From Nocardioides sp. (GTDB lineage Bacteria > Actinomycetota > Actinomycetes > Propionibacteriales > Nocardioidaceae): a DNA stretch of 64,000 nucleotides. The position numbers were made by a program, and so were the translations under genes. This document shows positions 8,840-16,508 of this stretch, in pieces (the first letter of the stretch is position 1; each line of letters begins with the position of its first letter). The stretch covers positions 124,001-188,000 of the forward strand of contig PBYI01000033.1 of NCBI GenBank assembly GCA_002729525.1. The letters are read 5' to 3'. The notes beneath the pieces are model-generated. The model saw only the letters and a program-made list of their open reading frames with translations. It did no database searches and was not told the origin of the DNA.

Positions 8840-9982
8840 ATGGCCGTCGATGCTGTCGTCGATGCTGCCGAGACCGGCGATGCAGGCGAGGCGGCCCGGC
8901 GCCTGCGGTGGGTGCTGCACGTCGACCTCGACCAGTTCCTGGCCGCCGTCGAGGTGCTGCGCCGGCCCGAGCTGGCCGGCCTGCCGGTGGTGGTCGGCGG
9001 TCGCGGCGACCCGACCGAGCGCGGGGTGGTCTCCACCGCGTCCTACGAGGCGCGCGCCCACGGCGTCGGCTCCGGGATGCCGCTGCGGGTGGCGTTCCGC
9101 AAGTGCCCGGACGCCGTCTTCCTGCCGGTCGACAAGCCCGCCTACGACGAGGCGTCCGCAGCGGTCATGGACGTGCTGCGGGCGCAGCGGTGGGACGACC
9201 AGCCGCTCGACCTGCAGGTTCTCGGCTGGGACGAGGCGTTCCTCGGGCTCACCGCCGACCGCACCGGCGAGCCGGTGCCCGCCCCGCTGTCGGACCCCCG
9301 TGACCTCGCGGCGCAGGTGCGCGCCGCGGTGCTCGACGCCACCGGGTTGCACTGCTCGGTCGGGATCGGCAACAACCGCGTGCAGGCCAAGATCGCCACC
9401 GACTTCGGCAAGCCGCGCGGGGTGCACGTGCTCACCGACGACACGTGGTTCGCCCAGCTCGGCGACCGGCCGACGACGGCGCTGTGGGGGATCGGCCGCA
9501 AGACCGCTGCTCGACTGGCCGACCTCGGGGTCGCGACCGTCACCGACCTGGCGGCGGCCGCCCCGCGGCGGCTGGCGGAGGCGTTCGGACCGACGACGGG
9601 CCCGTGGCTGCGACGGCTCGGCCGCGGTGTCGACCCCGCGCCGGTCGACCCCACCCCGTGGGTGGCGCGGGCGCACGGGCGGGAGGAGACCTTCCAGACC
9701 GACCTCGACGACCCGGCCGCGGTGGCCGACGCCGTGCGAGCGCTGGCGCGACGCGCCGCCGCCGACATCGCGGCGGAGGGGCGGCCGGCGGTCCGGGTCG
9801 GGATCAAGGTCCGCGACGCCGGGTTCCGCACGGTGCAGCGCAGCCTCACCCTGCCCGGCCCGGAGGCCGATCCCGAGGTGCTGGGCGCGTACGCCGTGTC
9901 GCTGCTCGACCGGGTCGAGCTGCGGCGTGCGGTGCGGCTGGTCGGCGTACGACTGGAGATGGCGGAGCCCCGGGAGCACTGA
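8840..9982 (+). CDS. dinB: Y-family DNA polymerase IV, DinB2-like
   Basis: A 380-residue translesion polymerase. Palm motifs HVDLDQFLAAVE (residues 27-38) and DEAFLGL supply the metal-binding acids; SVGIGNNRVQAKIATDFGKP is the DNA-contacting region, and GIGRKTAARLADLGVATV is the helix-hairpin-helix thumb. In E. coli Pol IV the steric gate is the second Phe of DCFFAA; here the equivalent residue is Leu34. M. smegmatis DinB2 has the same Leu and incorporates ribonucleotides readily, so this protein may do the same (inference). I see no C-terminal beta-clamp motif (QxxLxLF), so it may work without the clamp. ATG 8840 is the only good start. Confidence 0.92.
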   Translation: MAVDAVVDAAETGDAGEAARRLRWVLHVDLDQFLAAVEVLRRPELAGLPVVVGGRGDPTERGVVSTASYEARAHGVGSGMPLRVAFRKCPDAVFLPVDKPAYDEASAAVMDVLRAQRWDDQPLDLQVLGWDEAFLGLTADRTGEPVPAPLSDPRDLAAQVRAAVLDATGLHCSVGIGNNRVQAKIATDFGKPRGVHVLTDDTWFAQLGDRPTTALWGIGRKTAARLADLGVATVTDLAAAAPRRLAEAFGPTTGPWLRRLGRGVDPAPVDPTPWVARAHGREETFQTDLDDPAAVADAVRALARRAAADIAAEGRPAVRVGIKVRDAGFRTVQRSLTLPGPEADPEVLGAYAVSLLDRVELRRAVRLVGVRLEMAEPREH

Positions 9983-10006
9983 GCGGGGCGGAGGGACGCG
10001 CCGCCG

Positions 10007-11131
10007 TCACCAGCTCTCGCGCAGCTCCTCCACGACCGCGTCGACGACGGCCACCAGGTCTCCGGTGCGCTCGGCGACCGCCCGCTGGCGCTGGTACGAC
10101 GCCCCGCGCTCGACGATCGTGGCGACGTCGGCCAGCTCGGCGCTGCAGCCGAGCCGGTCGGCGACGGATGCGAGCCGGTCGAGCAGGTCGGCGAGGTCGT
10201 CGGTGACGAGCCGCTCACGGTTGTCGTCATCGAGGATGACGATGGCGTCGAGGCCGTAGCGGGCGGCACGCCACTTGTTCTCCTGCACGTGCCACGGCGG
10301 CATCGTCGGGAGGCTCTCGCCGGCGACGAGCCGGGCGTCGAGGTCGACCACGAGGCACTGGATGAGCGCGGTGAGCGCGCCGAGCTCGCGCGGGGTGGAG
10401 ACCCCGTCGCAGACCCGGTTCTCCAGGGTGCCGAGGTGCGGGGCGGGGCGCAGGTCCCAGCGGATCTCCGACAGCTCGTCGATCACGCCGGTCTCGAGCT
10501 GGTCGGCAGCGAAGTGCTCGAACTCCTCCCACCGCTCGAAGTGGAAGGGGAGCCCGGCGGTCGGGAGCTGCTGGAACATCAGGGCCCGGTTGGAGGCGTA
10601 GCCGGTGTCCAGCCCGCCCCAGATCGGGGAGGAGGCCGAGAGCGCCTGGAGGTGCGGGTACCACGTCAGCAGCGACGTCAGCACCGGCAGCACCCGCTCC
10701 TGCGACGGCATCCCGACGTGGACGTGCACGCCCCAGATCAGCATCTGACGGCCCCAGAACTGGGTGCGCTCGATGAGCTCGGCGTACCGGTGGCCCTCGG
10801 TGAGCTGCTGCCCGGCCCACGAGGCGAACGGGTGGGTGCCGGCGCCGTACAGGTCCAGGTCGAGACCGTCGGCCGCCTCCAGCACCGGCAGCACGATCGA
10901 GCGGAGGTCGGAGAGCGCGTCGCCGACGGTGTCGCACACGCCGGTGACCACCTCGACGGTGTTGCGCAGCAGCTCCTTGTGCAGCCGGCCGGGGTCCGGC
11001 AGACGGTCCGCGACGGCGGAGAACAGGTCCGCGGCGTCGTTGCGGAGGTCGCGCGAGTGCCGGTCGACGAGGGCGAGCTCCCACTCCACGCCGACGGTCG
11101 GACGCGGCGAGGCGTGGAAGTCGATCCGCAC
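10007..11131 (-). CDS. Glutamate-cysteine-ligase-like carboxylate-amine ligase (GCS2/YbdK family)
   Basis: A 374-residue ATP-dependent ligase of the GCS2 family, which joins a carboxylate to an amine, classically gamma-glutamylcysteine. Characteristic parts: VGVEWELALVD (metal-binding Glu), LLRNTVEVVTGVCDTVGDA, WGVHVHVGM (His metal ligands), IWGGLDTGYASNRAL and HLGTLENRVCDGV. GTG 11131 was chosen because the family begins with this stretch (VRIDFHASPRPTVGVEWE). Family members usually have 360-380 residues. True substrates are unknown; weak gamma-glutamylcysteine synthesis has been reported for YbdK. It is divergent from the transporter gene at 11238, with about 106 bases between them. Confidence 0.88.
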   Translation of the reverse strand: MRIDFHASPRPTVGVEWELALVDRHSRDLRNDAADLFSAVADRLPDPGRLHKELLRNTVEVVTGVCDTVGDALSDLRSIVLPVLEAADGLDLDLYGAGTHPFASWAGQQLTEGHRYAELIERTQFWGRQMLIWGVHVHVGMPSQERVLPVLTSLLTWYPHLQALSASSPIWGGLDTGYASNRALMFQQLPTAGLPFHFERWEEFEHFAADQLETGVIDELSEIRWDLRPAPHLGTLENRVCDGVSTPRELGALTALIQCLVVDLDARLVAGESLPTMPPWHVQENKWRAARYGLDAIVILDDDNRERLVTDDLADLLDRLASVADRLGCSAELADVATIVERGASYQRQRAVAERTGDLVAVVDAVVEELRESW

Positions 11132-11237
11132 GGCACCAGCGTTCCACACCCCGCCTCGCCCGAGGGTGTCCGACGTCGCACACCGGACCCACAGGCTCGG
11201 CTTGGGCGCCCCTCGGGACCGGTGCCACCATCGTCGT

Positions 11238-12776
11238 GTGGAACCCGCACGTCGCATCAGCCTGACCCTCGACTTCTGCCTCCGGGTGGGCGAGGTGCTC
11301 CTGTCGAGCGGTGCCGGCGCCGCCGACGTGGCGGCCACGATGCGCGACCTCGCCGACGCCTTCGGGGAGCGCGGCGTCGACGTCGACGTGACCTTCACGT
11401 CGCTGTCGATGACCCACCAGCAACGTCCCGAGGACCCGCCGCTGACCGCGCGCCGCCAGATCGTGCGCCGCACCATCGACTACCGCGACCTCACCCGCGT
11501 CGACCACCTCGTGCGCGGGGTGCTCAAGGGCGACCTCGACCTGCTGCGCGGCCGCGCCGAGCTGCGCCGCATCGTCAGCGGCGGCCACGACCGGCCCCGA
11601 TGGCTGGTCAGCGTCGGCTGGGGCGCGATGTCGGGCGGCGTGGCCGTCATGCTGGGAGGCGGGTGGTTCGTCATCGCCCTGGCCGTGGTCGCGGCCCTGT
11701 GCATCGACCGGCTCCAGCTGCGGGTCGCTCGCCGCGCGCTGCCGCCGTTCTACCAGCAGGTCACCGGTGCCGGCGTGGCCACGCTGATCGCGGTGATGGC
11801 GACGTTCGTGCCGATCGAGGCCAACGTGTCGCTGGTCATCACCGCCAACATCGTCATGCTGCTGGCCGGCATCGGGTTCATGGGCGCGCTCCAGGACGCG
11901 CTCACCGGCTTCTACATCACCGCCACTGCCAGGATCACCGAGGCGCTGCTGTCGACGGCCGGCATCATCGCCGGCGTGAGCGGCGGCCTGAGCATCGCGG
12001 CGGCGGTCGGGGGGGAGCTGCCCACGCTCGCGCTCGGCGACTACGACTTCCAGACCCTCGGCCTCTCCGCGCTCGGCGCGGCGGTCGCCGCGGCCGGGTT
12101 CGCCTACGCCTCGTACGCCCCCGTCCAGGTACTCGCCCCGATCGCGGTGCTGTCCGGCGCGGCGGTCACCCTGTCGCGCAGCATCGAGGCGCCCGGCCTG
12201 GCCCGCTCGTGGTCGGTCGCGGTGGCCGCGCTGGCCGTCGGCCTGCTGGGGTACGCCGTCGCCCAGCGGCTCAAGGTGCCGCCGCTGATCGTGGTGGTCT
12301 CGGCGGTCGTGCCGATGCTGCCGGGTGTCTCGATCTACCGGGGTCTCGCGCTGATGGGCGAGGGCACCCGGCGCGACACCTCCGAGGGGCTTGTGGCGCT
12401 GTTCACTGCCGCGTCCGTGGCGCTCGCCATCGCCGGCGGCGTGCTGCTCGGGGAGCACCTGGCGCAGCCGCTGAGCCGCGAGGTGCAGCGCCTGGAGTCC
12501 CAGGTCGAGGCGCGCCTGGTGTCGCCGGGTCCGCAGGGCTTCTCCCGGTTCGCGACACCCCACCTGGTCGGGCCGGCGCGCGGACTGAGCGCGAAGATCC
12601 GCGAGCGGCAGCCGCACGTGCGCGGCTCCCAGGGCCCGGGTCAGGCGTTGAGGGAGGCCAGCCAGCGGCCCGCCGTACCGGCGGCGCCACGGTCGAAGGG
12701 CGCCGAGCCGGACCGCACCGTCGCGAGCACCCAGGAGCAGCTCTCCTCGGCCAGCGACACGACCTCCGGCGGGTAG
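11238..12776 (+). CDS. ThrE-family threonine/serine exporter
   Basis: A 512-residue membrane protein. The cytoplasmic N-terminal ThrE domain (DFCLRVGEVLLSSGAGAADV, then VTFTSLSMTHQQ) runs into about ten transmembrane segments from residue 130 onward, including the second ThrE half (PPLIVVVSAVVPMLPGVSIYRG). The family exports threonine and serine by proton antiport in Corynebacterium. GTG 11238 (VEPARRISLTLDF) is the best start. The last 136 bases run antisense over the end of the DUF402 gene; the extra hydrophilic C-terminal tail (about 80 residues) is unusual and low in conservation features. Confidence 0.88.
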   Translation: MEPARRISLTLDFCLRVGEVLLSSGAGAADVAATMRDLADAFGERGVDVDVTFTSLSMTHQQRPEDPPLTARRQIVRRTIDYRDLTRVDHLVRGVLKGDLDLLRGRAELRRIVSGGHDRPRWLVSVGWGAMSGGVAVMLGGGWFVIALAVVAALCIDRLQLRVARRALPPFYQQVTGAGVATLIAVMATFVPIEANVSLVITANIVMLLAGIGFMGALQDALTGFYITATARITEALLSTAGIIAGVSGGLSIAAAVGGELPTLALGDYDFQTLGLSALGAAVAAAGFAYASYAPVQVLAPIAVLSGAAVTLSRSIEAPGLARSWSVAVAALAVGLLGYAVAQRLKVPPLIVVVSAVVPMLPGVSIYRGLALMGEGTRRDTSEGLVALFTAASVALAIAGGVLLGEHLAQPLSREVQRLESQVEARLVSPGPQGFSRFATPHLVGPARGLSAKIRERQPHVRGSQGPGQALREASQRPAVPAAPRSKGAEPDRTVASTQEQLSSASDTTSGG

Positions 12777-13198
12777 CCGAACGACACCTGGTGCTCGGCG
12801 AACTCGTCCTCGTCGTCGACGACCACCACGCCGTTGGTGCCGCGGATGACGTCGAGGTCGAGGTCGACGGCCGTCACCGTGGTGCCGTCCCACGTGGCGA
12901 CGGTGGTCATGTCGACGTACACCTCGACGTCCGAGCCGACCTGCGCCCAGTCGCGCCCGTTGGGTGCGTGGAAGGTCGCCATCCACGCGGCACCCCCGCC
13001 GGCCCCGGCGTGCGGCACCAGGACGACCTGGTCGTTGTCGCCGGTGAACTCGCGGCCCGGCCGGCTGAACACCGTCCCGGGCGGCACCCCGATCCAGTCG
13101 CCGTGCTCGTCACGGCCGAGGTAGTGCGCGTCGTACTCCCAGTGCGCGCGTCCGCCCCACTTGGTGTTGACCACCCTGACCCGAGTTCCGCGCTCCAC
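12641..13198 (-). CDS. DUF402 family protein
   Basis: A 185-residue protein starting at GTG 13198 (VERGTRVRVVNTKWGGRAHW). DUF402 features: the W-x-YD-AHYLG segment, the GDWIGVPPGTVFSRPG turn, VYVDMTTVATWDGTTVTAVD and DLDLDVIRG near the middle. Family members include nucleoside phosphatases with a beta-barrel fold; the activity here is not established. It converges on the ThrE-type exporter gene and overlaps its 3' end by 136 bases, so one of the two C-termini is probably tolerant of sequence change. A long inverted repeat lies upstream. Confidence 0.8.
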   Translation of the reverse strand: MERGTRVRVVNTKWGGRAHWEYDAHYLGRDEHGDWIGVPPGTVFSRPGREFTGDNDQVVLVPHAGAGGGAAWMATFHAPNGRDWAQVGSDVEVYVDMTTVATWDGTTVTAVDLDLDVIRGTNGVVVVDDEDEFAEHQVSFGYPPEVVSLAEESCSWVLATVRSGSAPFDRGAAGTAGRWLASLNA

Positions 13199-13230
13199 GG
13201 GGTCCGTTCTACCCGGTCGGCCCCACCCGC

Positions 13231-13300
13231 TGTCACACGCCGTCCACCGCACTACTCACACGCTGCAACGTGTGGGTAGAACGGTGGACGACGTGTGACA
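13231..13300. repeat. 70-base near-perfect inverted repeat
   Basis: The left arm begins TGTCACACG (13231-13239) and continues CGTCCACCG; the right arm ends CGACGTGTGACA (to 13300), with only a few mismatches. The centre is CACACG-ctgcaa-CGTGTG (13257-13274). It sits between the SDR stop (13365) and the DUF402 start (13198), both on the reverse strand, so it could end SDR transcription. The length and near-perfection suggest a stable stem or a repeat-type element rather than a plain terminator. Confidence 0.7.
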
Positions 13301-13364
13301 TGCCCGTACGCCGGCCCCGCGCGGGCGCCGGCGTACGGACGGGAGGAGCAGGGAGCGGGGAGGG

Positions 13365-14204
13365 TCAGACGACCTTCGTGCCCGGCATGACGCGCTTGGC
13401 GCCCCGGGCGATGACGTCCTGGTAGCGGGCGCCGAGCAGCTTGCCCATCGTGTGCAGGGCGTGGGCGTCGAGGCCGACGAGCACGCGCGGCTGGTTCTTC
13501 AGGATGCCGCGCACGATGATCTCGGCGGCGCGCTCGGGGGTCATCTTGGCGAGCTTCTTGTCGAAGAACTCCGCCGTCTTGGCCTGGTCCTCCTTGTCGG
13601 AGACCCGGGCGTTGCGGGCGATGGCGGTCTTGATGCCGCCGGGGTGGACGGCGGTGACGCCGACGTTGTGCCCCGCGATGAGCATCTCCTCGCGCAGCGC
13701 CTCGGTCATGCCGCGCACGGCGTACTTGGCGGCGTTGTACATCGACTGGCCGGGCATCGAGACGAGCCCGAACAGCGACGACAGGTTGACCACGTGGCCG
13801 TCGCCGGAGGCGATGAGGTGCGGCAGGAACAGCTTGGTGCCGTTGACGACGCCCCAGAAGTTGATGTTCGTGATCCACTCCATGTCGTCCCAGTCGAGGT
13901 CGACCAGGTCGCCGGCGAGCGCGACGCCGGCGTTGTTGACGACGACGTTGACGCGGCCGAAGTCGGCGACGACCTCGACGACGTACGCCTCGAACGCCGC
14001 GCGGTCGGCGACGTCGAGCCGGTCGGTGCGCAGCTTCTTGCCGCCGAGCTCCTTCACCAGGCGCTCGGTCTCGGCGAGCCCGTCGGTGTCGACGTCGGAG
14101 AGCGCGAGCAGCGAGCCGCGGCGGGCGCAGTCGAGCGCCAGCGCCCGGCCGATGCCCGATCCGGCTCCGGTGATCACGACGACCTTGTCGTCCAGCGTCT
14201 TCAT
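13365..14204 (-). CDS. Short-chain dehydrogenase/reductase
   Basis: A 279-residue SDR with a Rossmann fold. TGAGSGIGRA (residues 12-21) binds NAD(P), VNNAGVAL is the structural NNAG motif, and the catalytic Ser (NLSSLFG) and YNAAK complete the tetrad. It interconverts an alcohol and a ketone. Its ATG overlaps the stop of the upstream monooxygenase (ATGA at 14201-14204), which implies translational coupling. Inference: the SDR makes the ketone that the Baeyer-Villiger enzyme oxidises, or acts on the product. The substrate (steroid, cyclic or aliphatic ketone) cannot be read. The likely controller is the TetR gene divergent from the operon. Confidence 0.9.
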   Translation of the reverse strand: MKTLDDKVVVITGAGSGIGRALALDCARRGSLLALSDVDTDGLAETERLVKELGGKKLRTDRLDVADRAAFEAYVVEVVADFGRVNVVVNNAGVALAGDLVDLDWDDMEWITNINFWGVVNGTKLFLPHLIASGDGHVVNLSSLFGLVSMPGQSMYNAAKYAVRGMTEALREEMLIAGHNVGVTAVHPGGIKTAIARNARVSDKEDQAKTAEFFDKKLAKMTPERAAEIIVRGILKNQPRVLVGLDAHALHTMGKLLGARYQDVIARGAKRVMPGTKVV

Positions 14205-15838
14205 GCGGTCACGACCTCTCGGTGAGTGGTGCCGGCGCTGTCGCCGGCGGTGTTGTCGGGGGAGGGTGCGCCGGGCGCGTCGCCCGGCATGGTGCGGTAG
14301 GCGTCGGCGTCGAAGTGCCGCAGCGCCAGGCGGAACGAGAACGTCGTCCGCGGCCACAGGGTGGTGTTGTTGCCGTGCTTGTCGAGGTACCAGCTGGCGC
14401 AGCCGCCGGTGCTCCACACCGACCGCTTCATCCGCCGCTGGAGGTCGGCCGACCAGTGCTGCTCGGCCTCCTCGCGCACCTCGACCGAGCCCCACCCGCC
14501 GGCGCGCATCGCGGCGAGCGCGTCGCGGACGTAGGCGACCTGCGACTCGATCATGAAGACCATGCTCGAGTGGCCCAGGCCGGTGTTGGGGCCGACCAGG
14601 AGGAACAGGTTGGGGAAGTCGGCGACGGTCGTGCCCTTGTACGCCGACATGCCCGACTCCGCCCACCGCTCCGAGAGCCGTACGCCGGAGCGTCCGGTGA
14701 GTCGCTCGGTGATCGGCAGCTCGGTGGTGTGGAACCCGGTGGCGACGACGAGTACGTCGATCTCGCGCTCGGTGCCGTCGGCGGTGACGATCCCGGTGGG
14801 CGTGATCCGCTCGATCCGGTCGGTGACGACCTCGGTGTTGTCGGCGGCGAGCGCGGGGTAGTAGGCGTTGGAGATCAGGATCCGCTTGCAGCCGATCTGG
14901 AAGTCCGGGGTGACCTTCTCGCGCAGCGCGGGGTCCTTGATCGCCTTGCGGATGTTGCCGAGCGCGGCGCGCTGGGCGGGCAGGGCCAGCTCGGGCTTCC
15001 ACGCGAACGCCGGCACGTAGGTCTCGCGACCCCAGTAGATCGCGGTGCGGTAGGCGTCGCGCAGGAACGGCACGTGCTTGAGCGCCGTCCGCTCGGGGAG
15101 CGTGTAGGTGCGGTCGTGCCGGGGCAGCACCCACGGCGCGGTGCGCTGGTAGACGTCGAGGTGCCCGGCGACCTTCTGCAGCTCGGGCACGATCTGGATG
15201 GCCGAGGCGCCGGTGCCGATGACGGCGACGCGCTTGCCGGCGAGGTCGACGTCGTGGTCCCAGCGGGCGGAGTGGAACGTCTCGCCGGCGAAGGAGTCGA
15301 TGCCGGCGATGTCGGGGAGCTTGGGCTCCGACAGGCCGCCGGCGCCGCTGACGACCACGCGGGCGGCGTACGTCGTGGGCTCGGTGCCGGTGGCGTCAGT
15401 CGCCTCGGGCGAGACGGGGGCGACGGTGACGAGCCAGCGCTGCGCGTCGTCGTCCCAGCGGGCGTCCTCGACGACGGTGCCGAAGCGGAAGCGGTCGAGC
15501 ACGCCGGACTCGCGCGCCACGCGCTGGAGGTAGGCGTGGATCTCGGGCTGGAACGAGAAGGAGCGGCTCCAGTCGTTCGGCGCGAAGGAGAACGAGTAGA
15601 GCTGGCTCGGGACGTCGCAGGCGGCGCCGGGGTAGGTGTTGTCGCGCCAGGTGCCGCCGACGTCGTGGCCCTTCTCGACGACGACGAGGTCGGTGACGCC
15701 GTCCTCGGACAGCTGGATCGCGGTGCACAGACCGGCGAAGCCGGCTCCGATGACGAGGACGTCGACGGGGAGGGCGTCGGGGTCGGTGGGGCGGTCGGCG
15801 TCGCTGCCGGTGACCGCGGAGGGAGTGGCGGTGCTCAT
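14201..15838 (-). CDS. Flavin-binding Baeyer-Villiger-type monooxygenase
   Basis: A 545-residue FAD- and NADPH-dependent monooxygenase. VLVIGAGFAGLCTAIQL (about residues 29-45) binds FAD, VIGTGASAIQ binds NADPH, and FAGETFHSARWD matches the FxGxxxHxxxW(P/D) fingerprint of type I Baeyer-Villiger monooxygenases, which insert oxygen next to a ketone to give an ester or lactone. VVATGFHTTELP is the conserved ATG motif. Length is typical (530-560). ATG 15838 is the start. It forms a coupled operon with the SDR and lies 49 bases from a divergent TetR gene with a perfect operator between them. Confidence 0.9.
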   Translation of the reverse strand: MSTATPSAVTGSDADRPTDPDALPVDVLVIGAGFAGLCTAIQLSEDGVTDLVVVEKGHDVGGTWRDNTYPGAACDVPSQLYSFSFAPNDWSRSFSFQPEIHAYLQRVARESGVLDRFRFGTVVEDARWDDDAQRWLVTVAPVSPEATDATGTEPTTYAARVVVSGAGGLSEPKLPDIAGIDSFAGETFHSARWDHDVDLAGKRVAVIGTGASAIQIVPELQKVAGHLDVYQRTAPWVLPRHDRTYTLPERTALKHVPFLRDAYRTAIYWGRETYVPAFAWKPELALPAQRAALGNIRKAIKDPALREKVTPDFQIGCKRILISNAYYPALAADNTEVVTDRIERITPTGIVTADGTEREIDVLVVATGFHTTELPITERLTGRSGVRLSERWAESGMSAYKGTTVADFPNLFLLVGPNTGLGHSSMVFMIESQVAYVRDALAAMRAGGWGSVEVREEAEQHWSADLQRRMKRSVWSTGGCASWYLDKHGNNTTLWPRTTFSFRLALRHFDADAYRTMPGDAPGAPSPDNTAGDSAGTTHREVVTA

Positions 15839-15856
15839 GTCGGGACCGTATTGCGA

Positions 15857-15877
15857 CTATTGAACATTCGTCAATAG
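15857..15877. promoter_or_regulatory. Putative TetR operator
   Basis: CTATTGA (15857-15863), a 7-base spacer, then TCAATAG (15871-15877): a perfect inverted repeat in the 49-base divergent space between the monooxygenase and the TetR gene, the only AT-rich patch nearby. Position and symmetry suggest that the regulator represses both its own gene and the monooxygenase/SDR operon, probably until a ketone-type ligand binds. Confidence 0.7.
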
Positions 15878-15887
15878 ACTGCACCCT

Positions 15888-16493
15888 GTGACCGCCCACA
15901 CCCGCGTCCGGCTCAGCCCCGACGAGCGCCGTGCCCAGCTGCTCGACCTCGGGGTGACCCTGCTGGCCACCCGCTCGCTGGACGAGATCTCCATCGACGT
16001 GCTCGCCGAGGAGGCCGGGATCTCCCGCGGCCTGCTCTACCACTACTTCGGCAACAAGCACGCCTTCCACGAGGCCGTCGTACGCCGTGCGGCCGACGAC
16101 CTGATCGCGCAGACCGCGCCGCCGACCGAGGGCGACCCGCTCGAGCGGCTGCAGGCCTCGATGGAGGCCTACGTCGACTATGTCGTCACCAACTACGCCG
16201 GCTACCGCTCGCTGGTGAAGGCCGCTGCCGGCGGCCACGAGGGCCTGCGCGCCATCTACGACGAGGTGCAGGGCGTGCTCGTCGAGCGGATCTTCGCCGA
16301 GGACGAGGGCACCCTCACCGTGCCCGACACCCCGGCCGTCCGGCTGGTGCTGCGCGGCTGGTCGACCATGGTCGAGGAGCTGGTGCTGGTCTGGTGCGAG
16401 GACGCCTCGGGCGTCACCCGCGAGGAGCTGCACCGGATGGTCACCGACTCGATGCCCGCCCTCGTCGCGATCACGCTCGGCGCGGGCGCCTGA
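15888..16493 (+). CDS. TetR-family transcriptional regulator
   Basis: A 201-residue regulator. The N-terminal helix-turn-helix (IDVLAEEAGISRGLLYHYFGNKHAFHE is the recognition region, read in overlapping parts, about residues 34-60) is textbook TetR. The C-terminal ligand domain carries EAYVDYVVTNYAGYRSLVKA. GTG 15888 is the start, only 10 bases beyond the inverted repeat, so its transcript is short-leadered or leaderless. It most likely controls the divergent Baeyer-Villiger monooxygenase/SDR operon and itself. Confidence 0.9.
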   Translation: MTAHTRVRLSPDERRAQLLDLGVTLLATRSLDEISIDVLAEEAGISRGLLYHYFGNKHAFHEAVVRRAADDLIAQTAPPTEGDPLERLQASMEAYVDYVVTNYAGYRSLVKAAAGGHEGLRAIYDEVQGVLVERIFAEDEGTLTVPDTPAVRLVLRGWSTMVEELVLVWCEDASGVTREELHRMVTDSMPALVAITLGAGA

Positions 16494-16508
16494 CGCCTCG
16501 ACGGCCTC

